Counted from the first letter of the stretch, positions 1-9,193 are shown. The stretch: DNA of 64,000 nucleotides from SpSt-501 sp037481615 (GCA_037481615.1 JBBFLI010000006.1), one strand, 5' to 3'. The notes: generated by a model from the sequence alone, not told the origin. Made by a program: numbers and translations.

Positions 1-3000
1 ATCCCTCCGGAAGGGCTTGCCGTCGATCTCGAAAGCCATCGCCCCCTGCGCCCAGTGACCGTGGCCGAGCGAGAAGGCCACCACGCCGGGCCGGAGCCCC
101 TGAAGGACCTTGACCTTGCCCGCGATGGGAAGGCGGGTCCCGTTTCCGAGATCCCAGACGCCTTCCTCGTTGGTGGCGGAAACGATCCGCACCCGGTCGC
201 CGGACTTAAGCCCCAGACGGCGGGCGTCGGCGGCCGAAATCTCGACGTAGTTTTCCGGATAGACCGCGTTCAGCCAGTAGTTCCCCACGGTGCGGGTCTT
301 GGTCTGGGTGATGTACTTGTACGTGATGAGGGTCATGTCGTAGCCCGACGTGCGGTCGGGGAGGAGGTTTCCCTTGCAGTCCGCAGGGCCGGGCAGGAAG
401 TCCGGGTGGGGATGATAGGGCCGGCCGGTCATGGAATTCTTCGTCGTGGCGAGATTTTCGAAGTAGAGCCCGATCATCCTGTCGTAGGCGTTCACAAGGC
501 GCCCGTCCTTGTAGGCCTTGGCGTAGCTCTGGAACCGGCCGCCGCGGTTGAGGACCCAGACGACATGGGGCCATAGGTCCTCGCCCACCACCCTCTTCCA
601 GCGCTCGGGGTCGAAGACCGTCTTCGGCAGGTGGCGGCGCGCCTCGAGGAAGATGCGCATCTCCTCGGCGTCGGCCGCCGGCACCCGCTCCGAGCCGTCC
701 TCCTTGTCGCCCCAGGCCACGTTGGCGATCATGCGCAGGTAGAGATCTTCCTCGCGCTTGAGGTGCAGGCCCGGTCCCAGGGCGTTTTCGCCGTAGCCCG
801 GAAGCTTCAGCTTCTCCGCGAAGGCCAGGATCAGCGCCTCGAGGTTCATCGGCATCTCCTCACCGAAGACCTTCACGGTTTCGACGAGCGGCGCCACGGC
901 CGGCTGCCGGATGGGGAAGACCTTGGGGGCGACCGAGGGGTGGGCTCCGGGGAACTCCCAGCGCTCGAGGTAGGTCGTGTCCGGGAAGATGTAGTCGGCG
1001 TACATCGTGGTCTCGCCGATCACGATGTCGGAGGCGATGAACAGGGGCAGCTTCCGGGTGTCTTTCAGGATTTCGATCAACTTGTGTCCCGCGGGGAGCG
1101 CGTAGACCGGCGAGCCCATGTAGAGGAACAGGGCCTTGATCGGATAGGGATACTGGTCGCCGATACTGGGGATGACCTCCTGATAGATGTCCGAAGAGAA
1201 GGGGTACCAGGGCCGTTTGGCCGGAAACCCCTGGAAAAGCGTGGTCTTGTCATAGACCTGGCTGTGGCGGATGAGGTTCACGCCCCAGGGGCGGATGTCG
1301 CCGGCGAAGCGCCTGGTCGTATCGAAAGGTTTGCCCCGCCGGTTGCCTACGTGATTCCACGTGGTGGCCTTGCAGAGCCCGCCTTGCCAGCCCGTGTTGC
1401 CGATCAGCGCGTTGACCGTATACCAGGCGGTGACATTGTAAAAGCCGTTGGTGTGCTGGGAAACCCCGCGGTGCAGGTCGGCCACCGCTTTTTTCCCATG
1501 ACTGGTGAACTCCTTGGCGATGTCGAGGACGTCGGATGCGCGCACGCCGGCCGTTTCGCACCAGTCCTCGAAGCTCTTGGCTTGCGCGGCCTCGAAAATG
1601 ATCTGCAGCACGCTCTTCGCCCGGATGCCGTTCACATCCGTGTCCACGAGAATCTCGCCTTCCACGGCGTTTTTCTCGTCGTTGGGGTCGAAGGAGACGA
1701 AGTCGGCGCCGGCCTTGACGACAAAGGCGTCGAAATCCCAGCTCGACCCATCCTTGCGGGCGCGCGGCTCCTTGGGTCGCCCGAGGTCCGAGGCGCGCAA
1801 GAATTTGCCGGGTTTGCCGTCGTCGCCGATCTTCACCAGCCAGGCGGCCTGGGACCAGGTGGGCTCGCCGTCGGCCCGGGCCGCCGCCTTGTTCGCGTTG
1901 GCGAGGTAGCCCGCATCGTAGCGCCGGTTCTCGATGATCCAGCGGATCATCGCCATGGCGATCGCCGGCACCCCGTTAACCGGTTCGACGGGCAGCCATT
2001 TCCAGGCTCGGGCGGCGGTTTTCGAGCACCGCGGGTCGATCACCGCGATCTTCATGCGGCCGTCGACGGTCCCCTCGGTCACTTTCTGGGCGCGAAGCGG
2101 CGGTCCGTAGTTCGCCTCGAAGGGATTGGCGCCGACGAAGATGCAGAACTCGGCGTTGCCGGTGTCCGCCTGCCAGTAAAACTTGCTCCCGCCGCTGAAT
2201 TTCCCCTCGACGAACTGGTCGCTCATCGCCTTGCCGGCAAAGTAGAGGGAGCCCTGGCAGACCGTCGTGTGGCCGTGATAGTTGACCGAGCCGCAGGAGT
2301 AGGCGAAGAAATCCCGCAGCAGGTCGGCCCGACCGTTTTTCAGACGCCCCCAGTTCAGGCAGAGCTGATTGTTCTTCGGCCCCAGGTCCGGGTGGTCGGG
2401 GTCGATCAGCACATGGAGGTTTTCGGCGTGCTTGGCCTTGAACTCCTCGATCGTCATCTTCTTCGCGGCGACCAGGGCGGCGTCGTCGGCCAGGGCCTTG
2501 GCGATCTTGGGATCGCGGAGCACGACGATGTCCTTGAGCCCCTCGACCCGCCCCTCGCCGAAGAGGTCGCCGCCGTTGACGATCTCCTCCACCGCCTGCT
2601 CGAAGGGGATCGTTTTCCACTTGTTCTCGCCGCGCTTCCCGGCGCGCTTGAGCACCTTGACGATGCGGTAGGGGTCATAGAGCGTCTGGAGACCGGCCTG
2701 CCCCTTGGGGCACAGCGAGCCCTCGATGGTCGCCGCCTGGGTGATCGGCGTCTCCTCGGGGATCTGGGGGGTCATGCACCAGGGGTTGTAGGGGTTGCCA
2801 TCGATCTTCGCCACCTTGCCGCCGACCAGCTTGACCTTCATGCCGCAGTTTGTGTTGCATTGCTGGCAAGCGGAGAGGATTTGGTTTTCGGGCCGGTGGT
2901 GAACATAGGCCCCACCGGCTTCGGCGGCGTCCCCCTGCCCGGACCACACGGCGGTCGGGGAGCCGGCGAGCAGCGCGGAGCCCCCGAGCAGGGCGCTCGT

Positions 3001-3078
3001 TTTCAGGAAATCGCGGCGGTTCACACCCAGGGCCTTTTCCAGATCCGGGTTGGTGGGAAACGCTGTGTCACGCGGCAT
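1..3078 (-). CDS. ttrA: Molybdopterin oxidoreductase catalytic subunit, TtrA-like (3' end outside window)
   Basis: Catalytic subunit of a periplasmic respiratory reductase. The ATG at 3078 opens 1026 codons that run off the left edge without a stop. A twin-arginine signal (RRDFLKTSA, residues 21-29) is followed by an Fe-S motif CQQCNTNC near residue 70, completed by SLCPKG. TTVCQGS carries the probable Cys ligand to Mo. Text such as YDAGYLANANKAAA and GEPTWSQAAW resembles what I recall of tetrathionate reductase TtrA. The gene order FeS-NrfD-catalytic subunit is that of ttrBCA and also of the srdBCA selenate reductase; arr operons usually start with arrA. Its start overlaps the end of the NrfD gene by 11 bases. 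Substrate could be tetrathionate, selenate or arsenate; the Moco family is certain, the substrate is not. Confidence 0.75.
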   Translation of the reverse strand, partial: MPRDTAFPTNPDLEKALGVNRRDFLKTSALLGGSALLAGSPTAVWSGQGDAAEAGGAYVHHRPENQILSACQQCNTNCGMKVKLVGGKVAKIDGNPYNPWCMTPQIPEETPITQAATIEGSLCPKGQAGLQTLYDPYRIVKVLKRAGKRGENKWKTIPFEQAVEEIVNGGDLFGEGRVEGLKDIVVLRDPKIAKALADDAALVAAKKMTIEEFKAKHAENLHVLIDPDHPDLGPKNNQLCLNWGRLKNGRADLLRDFFAYSCGSVNYHGHTTVCQGSLYFAGKAMSDQFVEGKFSGGSKFYWQADTGNAEFCIFVGANPFEANYGPPLRAQKVTEGTVDGRMKIAVIDPRCSKTAARAWKWLPVEPVNGVPAIAMAMIRWIIENRRYDAGYLANANKAAARADGEPTWSQAAWLVKIGDDGKPGKFLRASDLGRPKEPRARKDGSSWDFDAFVVKAGADFVSFDPNDEKNAVEGEILVDTDVNGIRAKSVLQIIFEAAQAKSFEDWCETAGVRASDVLDIAKEFTSHGKKAVADLHRGVSQHTNGFYNVTAWYTVNALIGNTGWQGGLCKATTWNHVGNRRGKPFDTTRRFAGDIRPWGVNLIRHSQVYDKTTLFQGFPAKRPWYPFSSDIYQEVIPSIGDQYPYPIKALFLYMGSPVYALPAGHKLIEILKDTRKLPLFIASDIVIGETTMYADYIFPDTTYLERWEFPGAHPSVAPKVFPIRQPAVAPLVETVKVFGEEMPMNLEALILAFAEKLKLPGYGENALGPGLHLKREEDLYLRMIANVAWGDKEDGSERVPAADAEEMRIFLEARRHLPKTVFDPERWKRVVGEDLWPHVVWVLNRGGRFQSYAKAYKDGRLVNAYDRMIGLYFENLATTKNSMTGRPYHPHPDFLPGPADCKGNLLPDRTSGYDMTLITYKYITQTKTRTVGNYWLNAVYPENYVEISAADARRLGLKSGDRVRIVSATNEEGVWDLGNGTRLPIAGKVKVLQGLRPGVVAFSLGHGHWAQGAMAFEIDGKPFRRD

Positions 3079-4318
3079 GGTCGACTCCTCTCGGATGGGA
3101 ATTGACGATCGGCAGGTAGCGGGTCCCCAGCAGGAAGGCAAGGAGCCCCGCCGAGATGATCCAGATGGTCACGAGCCATTCGTTCAGGTTGGGGACGTAG
3201 TCGGTGGAGAGCCTCGGGTGGCGGAAGGCGTACTCCAAGCCTTCCAGCTTGTAGACGGCCAGATCCGGGATGATGAAGTTGTAGCGCACGGCGACGAAAG
3301 TGACGAAGATGAGAAAGCAGGCCCAGGCCGTCGAGCCGGAGCGGCTTCCCCCGAAGACGAGCAGCACGAGCGGGATCAGGCTTCCCAGGCCGAGGTGCAC
3401 GATCCAGAAGATCCACCAGCCGCGGCCGATGGTGATATGGTTCAGGCTGGTGACGATGTCGGTGCGTCCGGTCTGGTAGCCCACGAAAAACTGCATCGCC
3501 TCGAGGACGAGAAAGAGGCAGAGGAGAAAGAGGATCGAGCGGCCGAGGTAGCGCATCAGCGTGTCCCGCAGCCCGGCGGCGTTGTCGACGTACACATGGG
3601 TGAGGAAGGCGACCAGGGCTCCGCCGCTCAGGAGCGCGGCGACGACGAAGAGAAGCGGCGTGAGCGCGCTGTTCCAGATCGGGCGGTTGATCAGGATGGC
3701 GAAGAAAGCACCGTTGGTGGCGTAGAAGAGCAGCCCCACCGGCAGGCTGATCCAGGCGAGACGATGCACCCGCCGCTCATCCGCAGCGTGCATCGCGGTA
3801 TCGTACGTTCTGCGACCGAAGGAGAGCCCCCGGTAGAGCGCCCCCAGCGGTCCCTTCGCCGACTGCGACTTGCGGATGATGTCGCCGCGGACGAGAAAGT
3901 AGGTCTTCAGGGTGTAGATGAGCCCCATCAGGTTGAAGAGGACGAACATCCAGGTCAGCAGCGAACTGAAGCTCGGCGTGAGAAAGAACTGGTAGAAGGC
4001 GCGGTGCATGGTGCCGAGGTCGAGCAGGATGAAGAGCATCTCGCAGAAGAGACAGACGAGCACCATGAAGGCCGAAAGCGGCCCGATCCCCTCAAACGGC
4101 TTGATTTCCAGGAGGTAGGTGAGGATCGTCACCAGGAAGGCACCGGCGGAGAGCCCGAGGAAGAACAGGTAGAAAGCCACCCACAGGCCCCACGGCACGT
4201 AGCTGCCGAACGCCACGGGGTTGAGCCCGTTCCAGAGCCGGTCGATCATCCCATAGCTGCCGGCCAGCAGGCCGGCGACGGCCAGGATGCTCAGCAGGGG
4301 AAAAAATCGGTAATGCAT
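3068..4318 (-). CDS. ttrC: NrfD/PsrC-type membrane subunit, TtrC-like
   Basis: Quinol-oxidising membrane anchor (416 aa) that should feed electrons through the Fe-S subunit to the Moco subunit. It has about nine to ten hydrophobic segments and the NrfD-like stretch YVPWGLWVAFYLFFLGLSAG near the N-terminus. The ATG at 4318 is preceded by AAGGAGGAGGC. An upstream in-frame start at 4333 would read through that ribosome binding site and is rejected. It lies between the TtrB-like and TtrA-like genes with no real gaps, so one transcript is likely. Family certain; subunit name inferred from operon order. Confidence 0.8.
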   Translation of the reverse strand: MHYRFFPLLSILAVAGLLAGSYGMIDRLWNGLNPVAFGSYVPWGLWVAFYLFFLGLSAGAFLVTILTYLLEIKPFEGIGPLSAFMVLVCLFCEMLFILLDLGTMHRAFYQFFLTPSFSSLLTWMFVLFNLMGLIYTLKTYFLVRGDIIRKSQSAKGPLGALYRGLSFGRRTYDTAMHAADERRVHRLAWISLPVGLLFYATNGAFFAILINRPIWNSALTPLLFVVAALLSGGALVAFLTHVYVDNAAGLRDTLMRYLGRSILFLLCLFLVLEAMQFFVGYQTGRTDIVTSLNHITIGRGWWIFWIVHLGLGSLIPLVLLVFGGSRSGSTAWACFLIFVTFVAVRYNFIIPDLAVYKLEGLEYAFRHPRLSTDYVPNLNEWLVTIWIISAGLLAFLLGTRYLPIVNSHPRGVDHAA

Positions 4319-4333
4319 GCCTCCTCCTTGCAC

Positions 4334-5086
4334 TTATGCGAGGTAGTACACCGCAGGCTGGGTTCCCAGTTCGGCCTTGAGCTGGAAGGCCCGGGCCGAG
4401 CCGATCTGCTCGAAGACGAGGCTTTCGGGGTCGTTGCGGTTGCCGAAGATGGTCGCCCGGCCGATGCAGGTGGTGACGCAGGCGGGCAGCATGCCGACGG
4501 CGATGCGGTGCAGGCAGAAATGGCATTTGCGGGCGTTGCCGATGGGGGAGCCCTTCCCCCGCGGCGGCCACTTCTTGCCGTATTCCGTAGGCGGGTCCGT
4601 TTCGTAGCCCTCGGCCGCCTTCTGCCTTCCCACGAGGATGCCCAGACCCTCGGGGGTCTCGCGGTTGTACCACTCACCGAAATCGGAGGTGCGGGCGCTG
4701 TAGGGGCAGGCGACGAGGCAGTAGCGGCAGCCGATGCAGCGTTGATAATTGACCACCACGACGCCGGCTTCGTTCTTGTAGGTGGCCGTGACCGGGCAGA
4801 CCTTGGTGCAGGGCGGGTTCTGGCAGTGCAGGCAGGGCCGAGGGATGAACCGCCGGCGCACCGCGGGGTAGGTTCCCGCCTCCTCCTCGAGCACCGGGCG
4901 GTAGACGACGCCGGGGGGCAGCTTGTTTTCGGCCACGCAGGCCACCGTGCAGGCATGGCATCCGATGCACTTGGCCAGGTCGATCACCATGCCCCAGCGC
5001 ACGGTTTTGGGGTCCGCGGCGAGCGCGCGTTTCAAATCGCGCTGCATGCGGACGAGCTGGTCTTCGACTGCCAGGAATCTGCTCAT
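4334..5086 (-). CDS. ttrB: 4Fe-4S ferredoxin-type electron transfer subunit, TtrB-like
   Basis: Electron-transfer subunit (250 aa) with four clustered cysteine motifs: CIGCHACTVAC, CLHCQNPPCTKVC, CIGCRYCLVAC and CHFC...C...C, enough for four [4Fe-4S] clusters as in the DmsB/PsrB/TtrB family. No signal peptide is seen, so export with the Tat-bearing catalytic subunit is expected. The ATG at 5086 has the ribosome binding site GAGGAGGG. First enzyme gene of the reductase operon, following the receiver-like gene by about 90 bases. Confidence 0.85.
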   Translation of the reverse strand: MSRFLAVEDQLVRMQRDLKRALAADPKTVRWGMVIDLAKCIGCHACTVACVAENKLPPGVVYRPVLEEEAGTYPAVRRRFIPRPCLHCQNPPCTKVCPVTATYKNEAGVVVVNYQRCIGCRYCLVACPYSARTSDFGEWYNRETPEGLGILVGRQKAAEGYETDPPTEYGKKWPPRGKGSPIGNARKCHFCLHRIAVGMLPACVTTCIGRATIFGNRNDPESLVFEQIGSARAFQLKAELGTQPAVYYLA

Positions 5087-5178
5087 GTTCCCTCCTCGTT
5101 GCAGGAGATCCGCCGGGTGTTGCCTCGGCCGGACCTTTTCGCCACCCCGCTCCAGTCTTCGACGTCTTCGACCCGCCC

Positions 5179-5571
5179 TCAGGGCGGAGCCTCCTCCGTG
5201 AGGGGGCCGTCCCTCAGAATGCTTTTCAGCCAGTAGCGCACTTCATCCGGGTCGAGCGGCCGGTGGAGACAGGCGTAAATGCAGTCGCGGATCGATTCGG
5301 CGAGATCCGGGTGGAAGCGCCGCGACGACAGGCCCAGAACCGGCAGGCCTGGAAAAGCCGCGGCGATTTCGCGGAGCACGCGGTTGGTCACGGCGAGGTC
5401 GTCGATGTCCAGGATCAGAGCAGCCGGCAGCCGTTCCCGGCCCGCCGCGGCCAGAGCGGCGATCGAATCCGCGCCGTGCAACGTGATGTTCATCTCCCCC
5501 AGGATCCCCGAGATCAGGGAGTGTTCTTCCGGGCGATCGGTGATCAGGAAAATCTCGTTGCCGGGCATCAC
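5179..5571 (-). CDS. Stand-alone receiver-like protein
   Basis: A 130-residue protein resembling a CheY/receiver fold: acidic residues near the N-terminus (TDRPEEH), a predicted beta strand ending in ALILDIDDL where the phosphoacceptor Asp would sit, and LHRPLD near the C-terminus where receivers usually carry the conserved Lys (Arg here). There is no output domain. The start is GTG at 5571 or ATG at 5568. It is the first gene behind the sigma-54 promoter and precedes ttrB. It may tune the operon or be a degenerate receiver without phosphorylation; partner unknown. Confidence 0.6.
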   Translation of the reverse strand: MMPGNEIFLITDRPEEHSLISGILGEMNITLHGADSIAALAAAGRERLPAALILDIDDLAVTNRVLREIAAAFPGLPVLGLSSRRFHPDLAESIRDCIYACLHRPLDPDEVRYWLKSILRDGPLTEEAPP

Positions 5572-5609
5572 GGCGGAAGGCCTTTTTGAGCATCCTCGAG
5601 GTGTTGTAG

Positions 5610-5625
5610 AGCAATTCCGGTACCA
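5610..5625 (-). promoter_or_regulatory. Sigma-54 (-24/-12) promoter of the reductase operon
   Basis: On the minus strand the sequence reads TGGTAC, five bases, TTGCT: the -24 and -12 elements with exact sigma-54 spacing. The predicted start is near 5599, about 30 bases before the receiver-like gene. The upstream neighbour encodes a sigma-54 activator, which makes the match meaningful. The rest of the 302-base gap (5572-5873) is non-coding and would hold the activator sites; I could not pick out a clear one. Confidence 0.75.
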
Positions 5626-5873
5626 AGCCGCGGCGTCTGCGCTGCAAGCAGAAACGATATAACTCCAAGATTTTGATTTTTAATCACAATATGGTTGCTC
5701 CGGGGGTGCTCGAGACGCTCGGGGGGAGGGATCCAGGGGGAGGTCGTTCCCCTTTGGGTGTGCGGATTCCGTACACCTGCAGGTTTAGAAATAAACAACC
5801 TCCTCAATTCATAGGGCTTTACGTGTGTCTTGATTCCGGATGGCGGCGGGCTGCGGGGGGCTCCTGCGGCCGG

Positions 5874-8099
5874 TCAGTGCAGGGTGGGGGGGAGGATGCC
5901 GTACTTTTTAATCTTTTCATAAAGCGTGCTGCGGCTGATTCCCAGGCGCTGGGCCGCCTCGGTCTTGTTCCAGTTGCACTCCTCCAAGACTTCCCGCAGC
6001 AGTCGGATCTCGTGGCCGGTGATCGTTTTGCCGGAAGAGGCTTCGACCGGGGCCTTTGCGCCGGCGTCGGCGAGCGAGGGCGGCAGATCGGTCACCTCGA
6101 CCTTCTTTCCTTTGGCAAGGACGACGGCGTGCTCGACCGTGTTCTCCAGCTCGCGCACGTTGCCGACCCAGCGGTGGTGGAGGAGCCGACGCATGGCTTC
6201 GCGGGAGAAGCCGGACAGCTCCTTGTTCTGCCTTGCGCTGAAGCGCCGTAAAAAGTGCTCGGCGAGCAGGGGGATGTCGTTTGGCCGATCGCGCAGCGGC
6301 GGGAGGTGGATCGGAATGACGTTTAACCGGTAGAAAAGGTCTTCGCGGAAACGGCCCGCCTTCACCTCCTCGACGAGGTTGCGGTTGGTGGCGGCCAGGA
6401 TGCGCACGTCGACGGAGAGCGTCTCTTCCCCGCCCAGGCGTTCGAATTTCTGGCTTTGCAGCACGCGCAGCAGCTTGATCTGGGCTGAGGCCGGGATTTC
6501 CCCGATCTCGTCGAGGAAGACCGTCCCGCCGTGGGCCTGCTCGAAGCGTCCCGGGCGCCGGCGCGTGGCGCCGGTGAAGGCCCCTTTCTCGTGGCCGAAG
6601 AGCTCGCTCTCCAGCAGCGTGCTGGGGTAGGCCGAGCAGTTGATCACGACGAAAGGCATGCCGCGCCGCGGGCTCCGCTCGTGGATCGCACGGGCGACGA
6701 GCTCCTTTCCCGTGCCGCTCTCCCCCAGGATCAGCACGGTGGTATCCGTGGGGGCCACATCCTCGATCAGCCGGTAGATCACGAGCATCCGGGGGTCCTT
6801 GCCGATCAGCCCGGCGAAGCCCGAGGAGGGTTCGACGCGCGCCTTCAAGGCCCGGTGCTCTCGCTCGTGGCGCAGGGCGCGCCGGAGCGAACCCGATGCC
6901 TGGTTGAGGATGAGCTGGACCCGATCGATCTCACGCGAGACGCAGGAGCATTCGGCGGGGCACCCGACCGCCATGGCGCCCAGCGGCTCCTCGCGATGGT
7001 AAAAAGGCAGCAGGGCCAGCCGTCGGGCCTTGCCGATCGCGGCGGGCAGGATCTCCCCGGGGAGCTTTCCGCGCTCGAGAAAGCGCACGCCGTGGCCTTC
7101 GCGGATGGCCTCGCGGATGGCCTCGGCCGCTTTCTCCTCCAGCGGCGTGATTCCGGATTCCGCGGCGAGAAAGGCCTCCCCGCTTTCCGGTTCCACCAGC
7201 ACCAGGGCGATCTTGGGGCAGACCGAGACCTCCTGCAAAGCGTGGAGAAGGTGCCGGCAGACCTCGGGCAGGTCGATGCGGGTGGAGAGCTCCTGGGAAA
7301 TGGACAGCGAAAGCTCAAGCCGCCGGTTGGCGCGGTCCAGTTCCAGATGGCGTTCTTCGAGTTCGCGGTGCGAGGACTCGAGGTTCTGCGCATGCTCGCG
7401 GAGCCGCCGGACGAGGTCGTTGAAGGCCGCCGCAAGGCGAACGACCTCCTCCTGCGAGCGGGGCACGGCGCGCAGCACCGCGGGATCCTCGGTGACCTGC
7501 CCCATCGACTCGGCGAGTTGCCGCAGGGGCCGGGTCAGGCGGTAGACGAAAAGCTGGGCGGCGCAGAGGGCGGCGGCCAGGATGCCGGCCGTGATCAGAA
7601 AGATCTCCAGACGCAGGGCGGCGACCTTCCGGTGCAGAGGTTCCTCGGAAAAGCCCATGCGCAGGATCCCGGCGCGGCCGCCGAAGATCGGCCAGGCGAG
7701 ATCGAGGAAGCGCTCGCCCTTCTCGGAGACGAGGCGGACCCGGCTTCCGCCTTCGGGGGCGGCCCCCGGGTTGGCCTCGATCAGATCCGCGGGGACGCCG
7801 CCTTCGAAGGTGTGGCTGAGAATCTCTCCTTCGTGGAGGACGAAGATGTAGGAAACCGCCGGATGGCTGGCGATCTGGGCCTCGAGCAGCCGCTGCAGGC
7901 CGGCAAGATCGTGGATGAGGATCCGCTCCGCGGCGTCCAGGGAAAGCTTGTGCGCCACGTGCTCCGCCTGGGTCGTCGCCGCTTCCCGAAGGCCGGCGCT
8001 GTAGCGCTCCGCAGCGAGCAGCGAAATGAGGACTCCGGTGGCAAGCACGAGCAGGGCGGTGGCCACCCCGAGGGTGTTCTTGAGGGTCAAGGGACGCAT
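5874..8099 (-). CDS. Membrane-bound sigma-54 activator with periplasmic sensor, HAMP and GAF-like domains
   Basis: A 741-residue one-component regulator. A transmembrane segment (about 10-30), a periplasmic domain (31-165) and a second transmembrane segment (about 168-188) lead into a HAMP/coiled-coil stretch to about 260 and a GAF-like domain (about 265-400). An AAA+ sigma-54 activator domain follows, with Walker A GESGTGKE at 459-466 and GAFTGA at 506-511. A Fis-type helix-turn-helix lies at the C-terminus (KTEAAQRLGISRSTLYEKI). Sensing and transcription activation are in one polypeptide, with no kinase or receiver. Its start lies four bases after the stop of the PhnD-like lipoprotein gene, so the two are probably co-translated. 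The likely target is the sigma-54 promoter at 5610-5625. Confidence 0.88.
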   Translation of the reverse strand: MRPLTLKNTLGVATALLVLATGVLISLLAAERYSAGLREAATTQAEHVAHKLSLDAAERILIHDLAGLQRLLEAQIASHPAVSYIFVLHEGEILSHTFEGGVPADLIEANPGAAPEGGSRVRLVSEKGERFLDLAWPIFGGRAGILRMGFSEEPLHRKVAALRLEIFLITAGILAAALCAAQLFVYRLTRPLRQLAESMGQVTEDPAVLRAVPRSQEEVVRLAAAFNDLVRRLREHAQNLESSHRELEERHLELDRANRRLELSLSISQELSTRIDLPEVCRHLLHALQEVSVCPKIALVLVEPESGEAFLAAESGITPLEEKAAEAIREAIREGHGVRFLERGKLPGEILPAAIGKARRLALLPFYHREEPLGAMAVGCPAECSCVSREIDRVQLILNQASGSLRRALRHEREHRALKARVEPSSGFAGLIGKDPRMLVIYRLIEDVAPTDTTVLILGESGTGKELVARAIHERSPRRGMPFVVINCSAYPSTLLESELFGHEKGAFTGATRRRPGRFEQAHGGTVFLDEIGEIPASAQIKLLRVLQSQKFERLGGEETLSVDVRILAATNRNLVEEVKAGRFREDLFYRLNVIPIHLPPLRDRPNDIPLLAEHFLRRFSARQNKELSGFSREAMRRLLHHRWVGNVRELENTVEHAVVLAKGKKVEVTDLPPSLADAGAKAPVEASSGKTITGHEIRLLREVLEECNWNKTEAAQRLGISRSTLYEKIKKYGILPPTLH

Positions 8100-8103
8100 G
8101 GGG

Positions 8104-9069
8104 TCAGAGGATCTCGGCGGTCAGCGCCGCGTGCATGCGGCGGATCGGGTCGTACCACGTCTCCTGCGGCGGGCCGAAGCGTTCGATCCCGAGCGACTGC
8201 AGAATGCGGCCGCCCTCGGGGTCGGCGTGCATGGAGAGCACGATTTCCTGCAGCCGTTGGCGCAGGTTCTCGGGCAGTTCCCGCGAGGCGACGATCGGCG
8301 GGCTGCCGAACGGCTCGGAGCGAAGGATCACGCGGCCCGCGGAGGTGAGTTCGGGGCGGGTGCGCGTGAAGTGTTCCCACAGGTGGCTGTCCACGGCGGC
8401 GCCGTCGACGAGACCTCGGGCGACGGCGAGAATGGAATTGTCGTGGCTGTAGGTGAAAATCGTCTTGCGGAAAAAGTTCTCGGGGCGTTCCCCGCGGGCG
8501 GCGAGCCAGTATCGCGGCACGAGGTGGCCGGTGTTGGATTCCGGGTCGGTGAAGGCGAAAACCCCCCCCCGCAGGTGTTCGAGCTCGGACGCCGAAGCCT
8601 GGCGGGGGACGATGAGGTAGGATTGGTAGAACGGCCTGCCCCCCACAACCGGCGCCGCGAGGGCATGGAAACCGAGCCGTTCGCGAAGCAGGGCGTAAGG
8701 GCCGGAGCAGAGGAAGGCGAGATCCACCTCGCCCCGGGGGAAGAGGTCGTTCACCTCGCCGTAGGTCCGGCGCTGGATGAGGAAGACCTCCCGGCCGGAG
8801 CGGCGTTTGAGATGGTCGAGGAACTCTTTGTAACGGTTCAGGGTCTCCTCCGGAGAGACCATCGCCGCGACGGCGACCCGCAGGACACCCTCCGCCGGTC
8901 TTTCCGTGCCGGAGGCCTGCCTGACCACGCCTGCGGAAAAGTTGATCGCCTTGTATTCCACCTCCGGACCGCAGGCGAACGCAAGGGGGAGGATCGCGAC
9001 CAAGGCGGAGGTGAACAGAAGTTTCCCCCGGAAGAATCGCGAGGCCGATGAGCGGGGAAGGGAAGACAT
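8104..9069 (-). CDS. PhnD-like periplasmic substrate-binding lipoprotein
   Basis: A 321-residue protein with an N-terminal hydrophobic segment ending in a lipobox (LAFAC), then a phosphonate/PhnD-type binding fold (LRVAVAAMVSPEET, GEVDLAFLCSGPYALL, DPESNTGHLVPRYWL, YSHDNSILAVARGLVDGAAVDS). No ABC permease or ATPase is nearby. PhnD-like proteins serve as ligand sensors in arsenite (AioX) and tetrathionate (TtrS periplasmic domain) regulation. The coupled sigma-54 membrane activator makes a sensory role likely: it would bind the oxyanion and signal to the activator's periplasmic domain. Ligand not determinable from sequence. Confidence 0.8.
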   Translation of the reverse strand: MSSLPRSSASRFFRGKLLFTSALVAILPLAFACGPEVEYKAINFSAGVVRQASGTERPAEGVLRVAVAAMVSPEETLNRYKEFLDHLKRRSGREVFLIQRRTYGEVNDLFPRGEVDLAFLCSGPYALLRERLGFHALAAPVVGGRPFYQSYLIVPRQASASELEHLRGGVFAFTDPESNTGHLVPRYWLAARGERPENFFRKTIFTYSHDNSILAVARGLVDGAAVDSHLWEHFTRTRPELTSAGRVILRSEPFGSPPIVASRELPENLRQRLQEIVLSMHADPEGGRILQSLGIERFGPPQETWYDPIRRMHAALTAEIL

Positions 9070-9142
9070 TGCCTAACTCTCTGAACCATCATTAGATAAT
9101 AATGACAAATTTACAAAATTTTCTATCAGTGGCATGGAGAGA

Positions 9143-9186
9143 TGTCAAGAAAGCTCTCTTGACAGCCGGGAAAATTTTTATATATT
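9143..9186 (+). promoter_or_regulatory. arsR promoter with overlapping inverted-repeat operator
   Basis: TTGACA (9159-9164), 16 bases, TATATT (9181-9186) forms a strong sigma-70 promoter. The inverted repeat TGTCAAGA (9143-9150), six bases, TCTTGACA (9157-9164) covers the -35 box, as expected for ArsR-type autorepression. The -10 box ends only seven bases before the ATG at 9194, so the transcript would be almost leaderless. Confidence 0.75.
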
Positions 9187-9193
9187 GCCATTC

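Noticed and set aside
631..3105. Long plus-strand frame of 824 codons
   Set aside because: Antisense to the Moco reductase gene; the product is Gly/Arg/Asp-rich with no domain, an effect of high GC codon use on the other strand.
4319..4333. Upstream start for the NrfD-type subunit
   Set aside because: The five extra codons are the ribosome binding site itself (AAGGAGGAGG) of the ATG at 4318.
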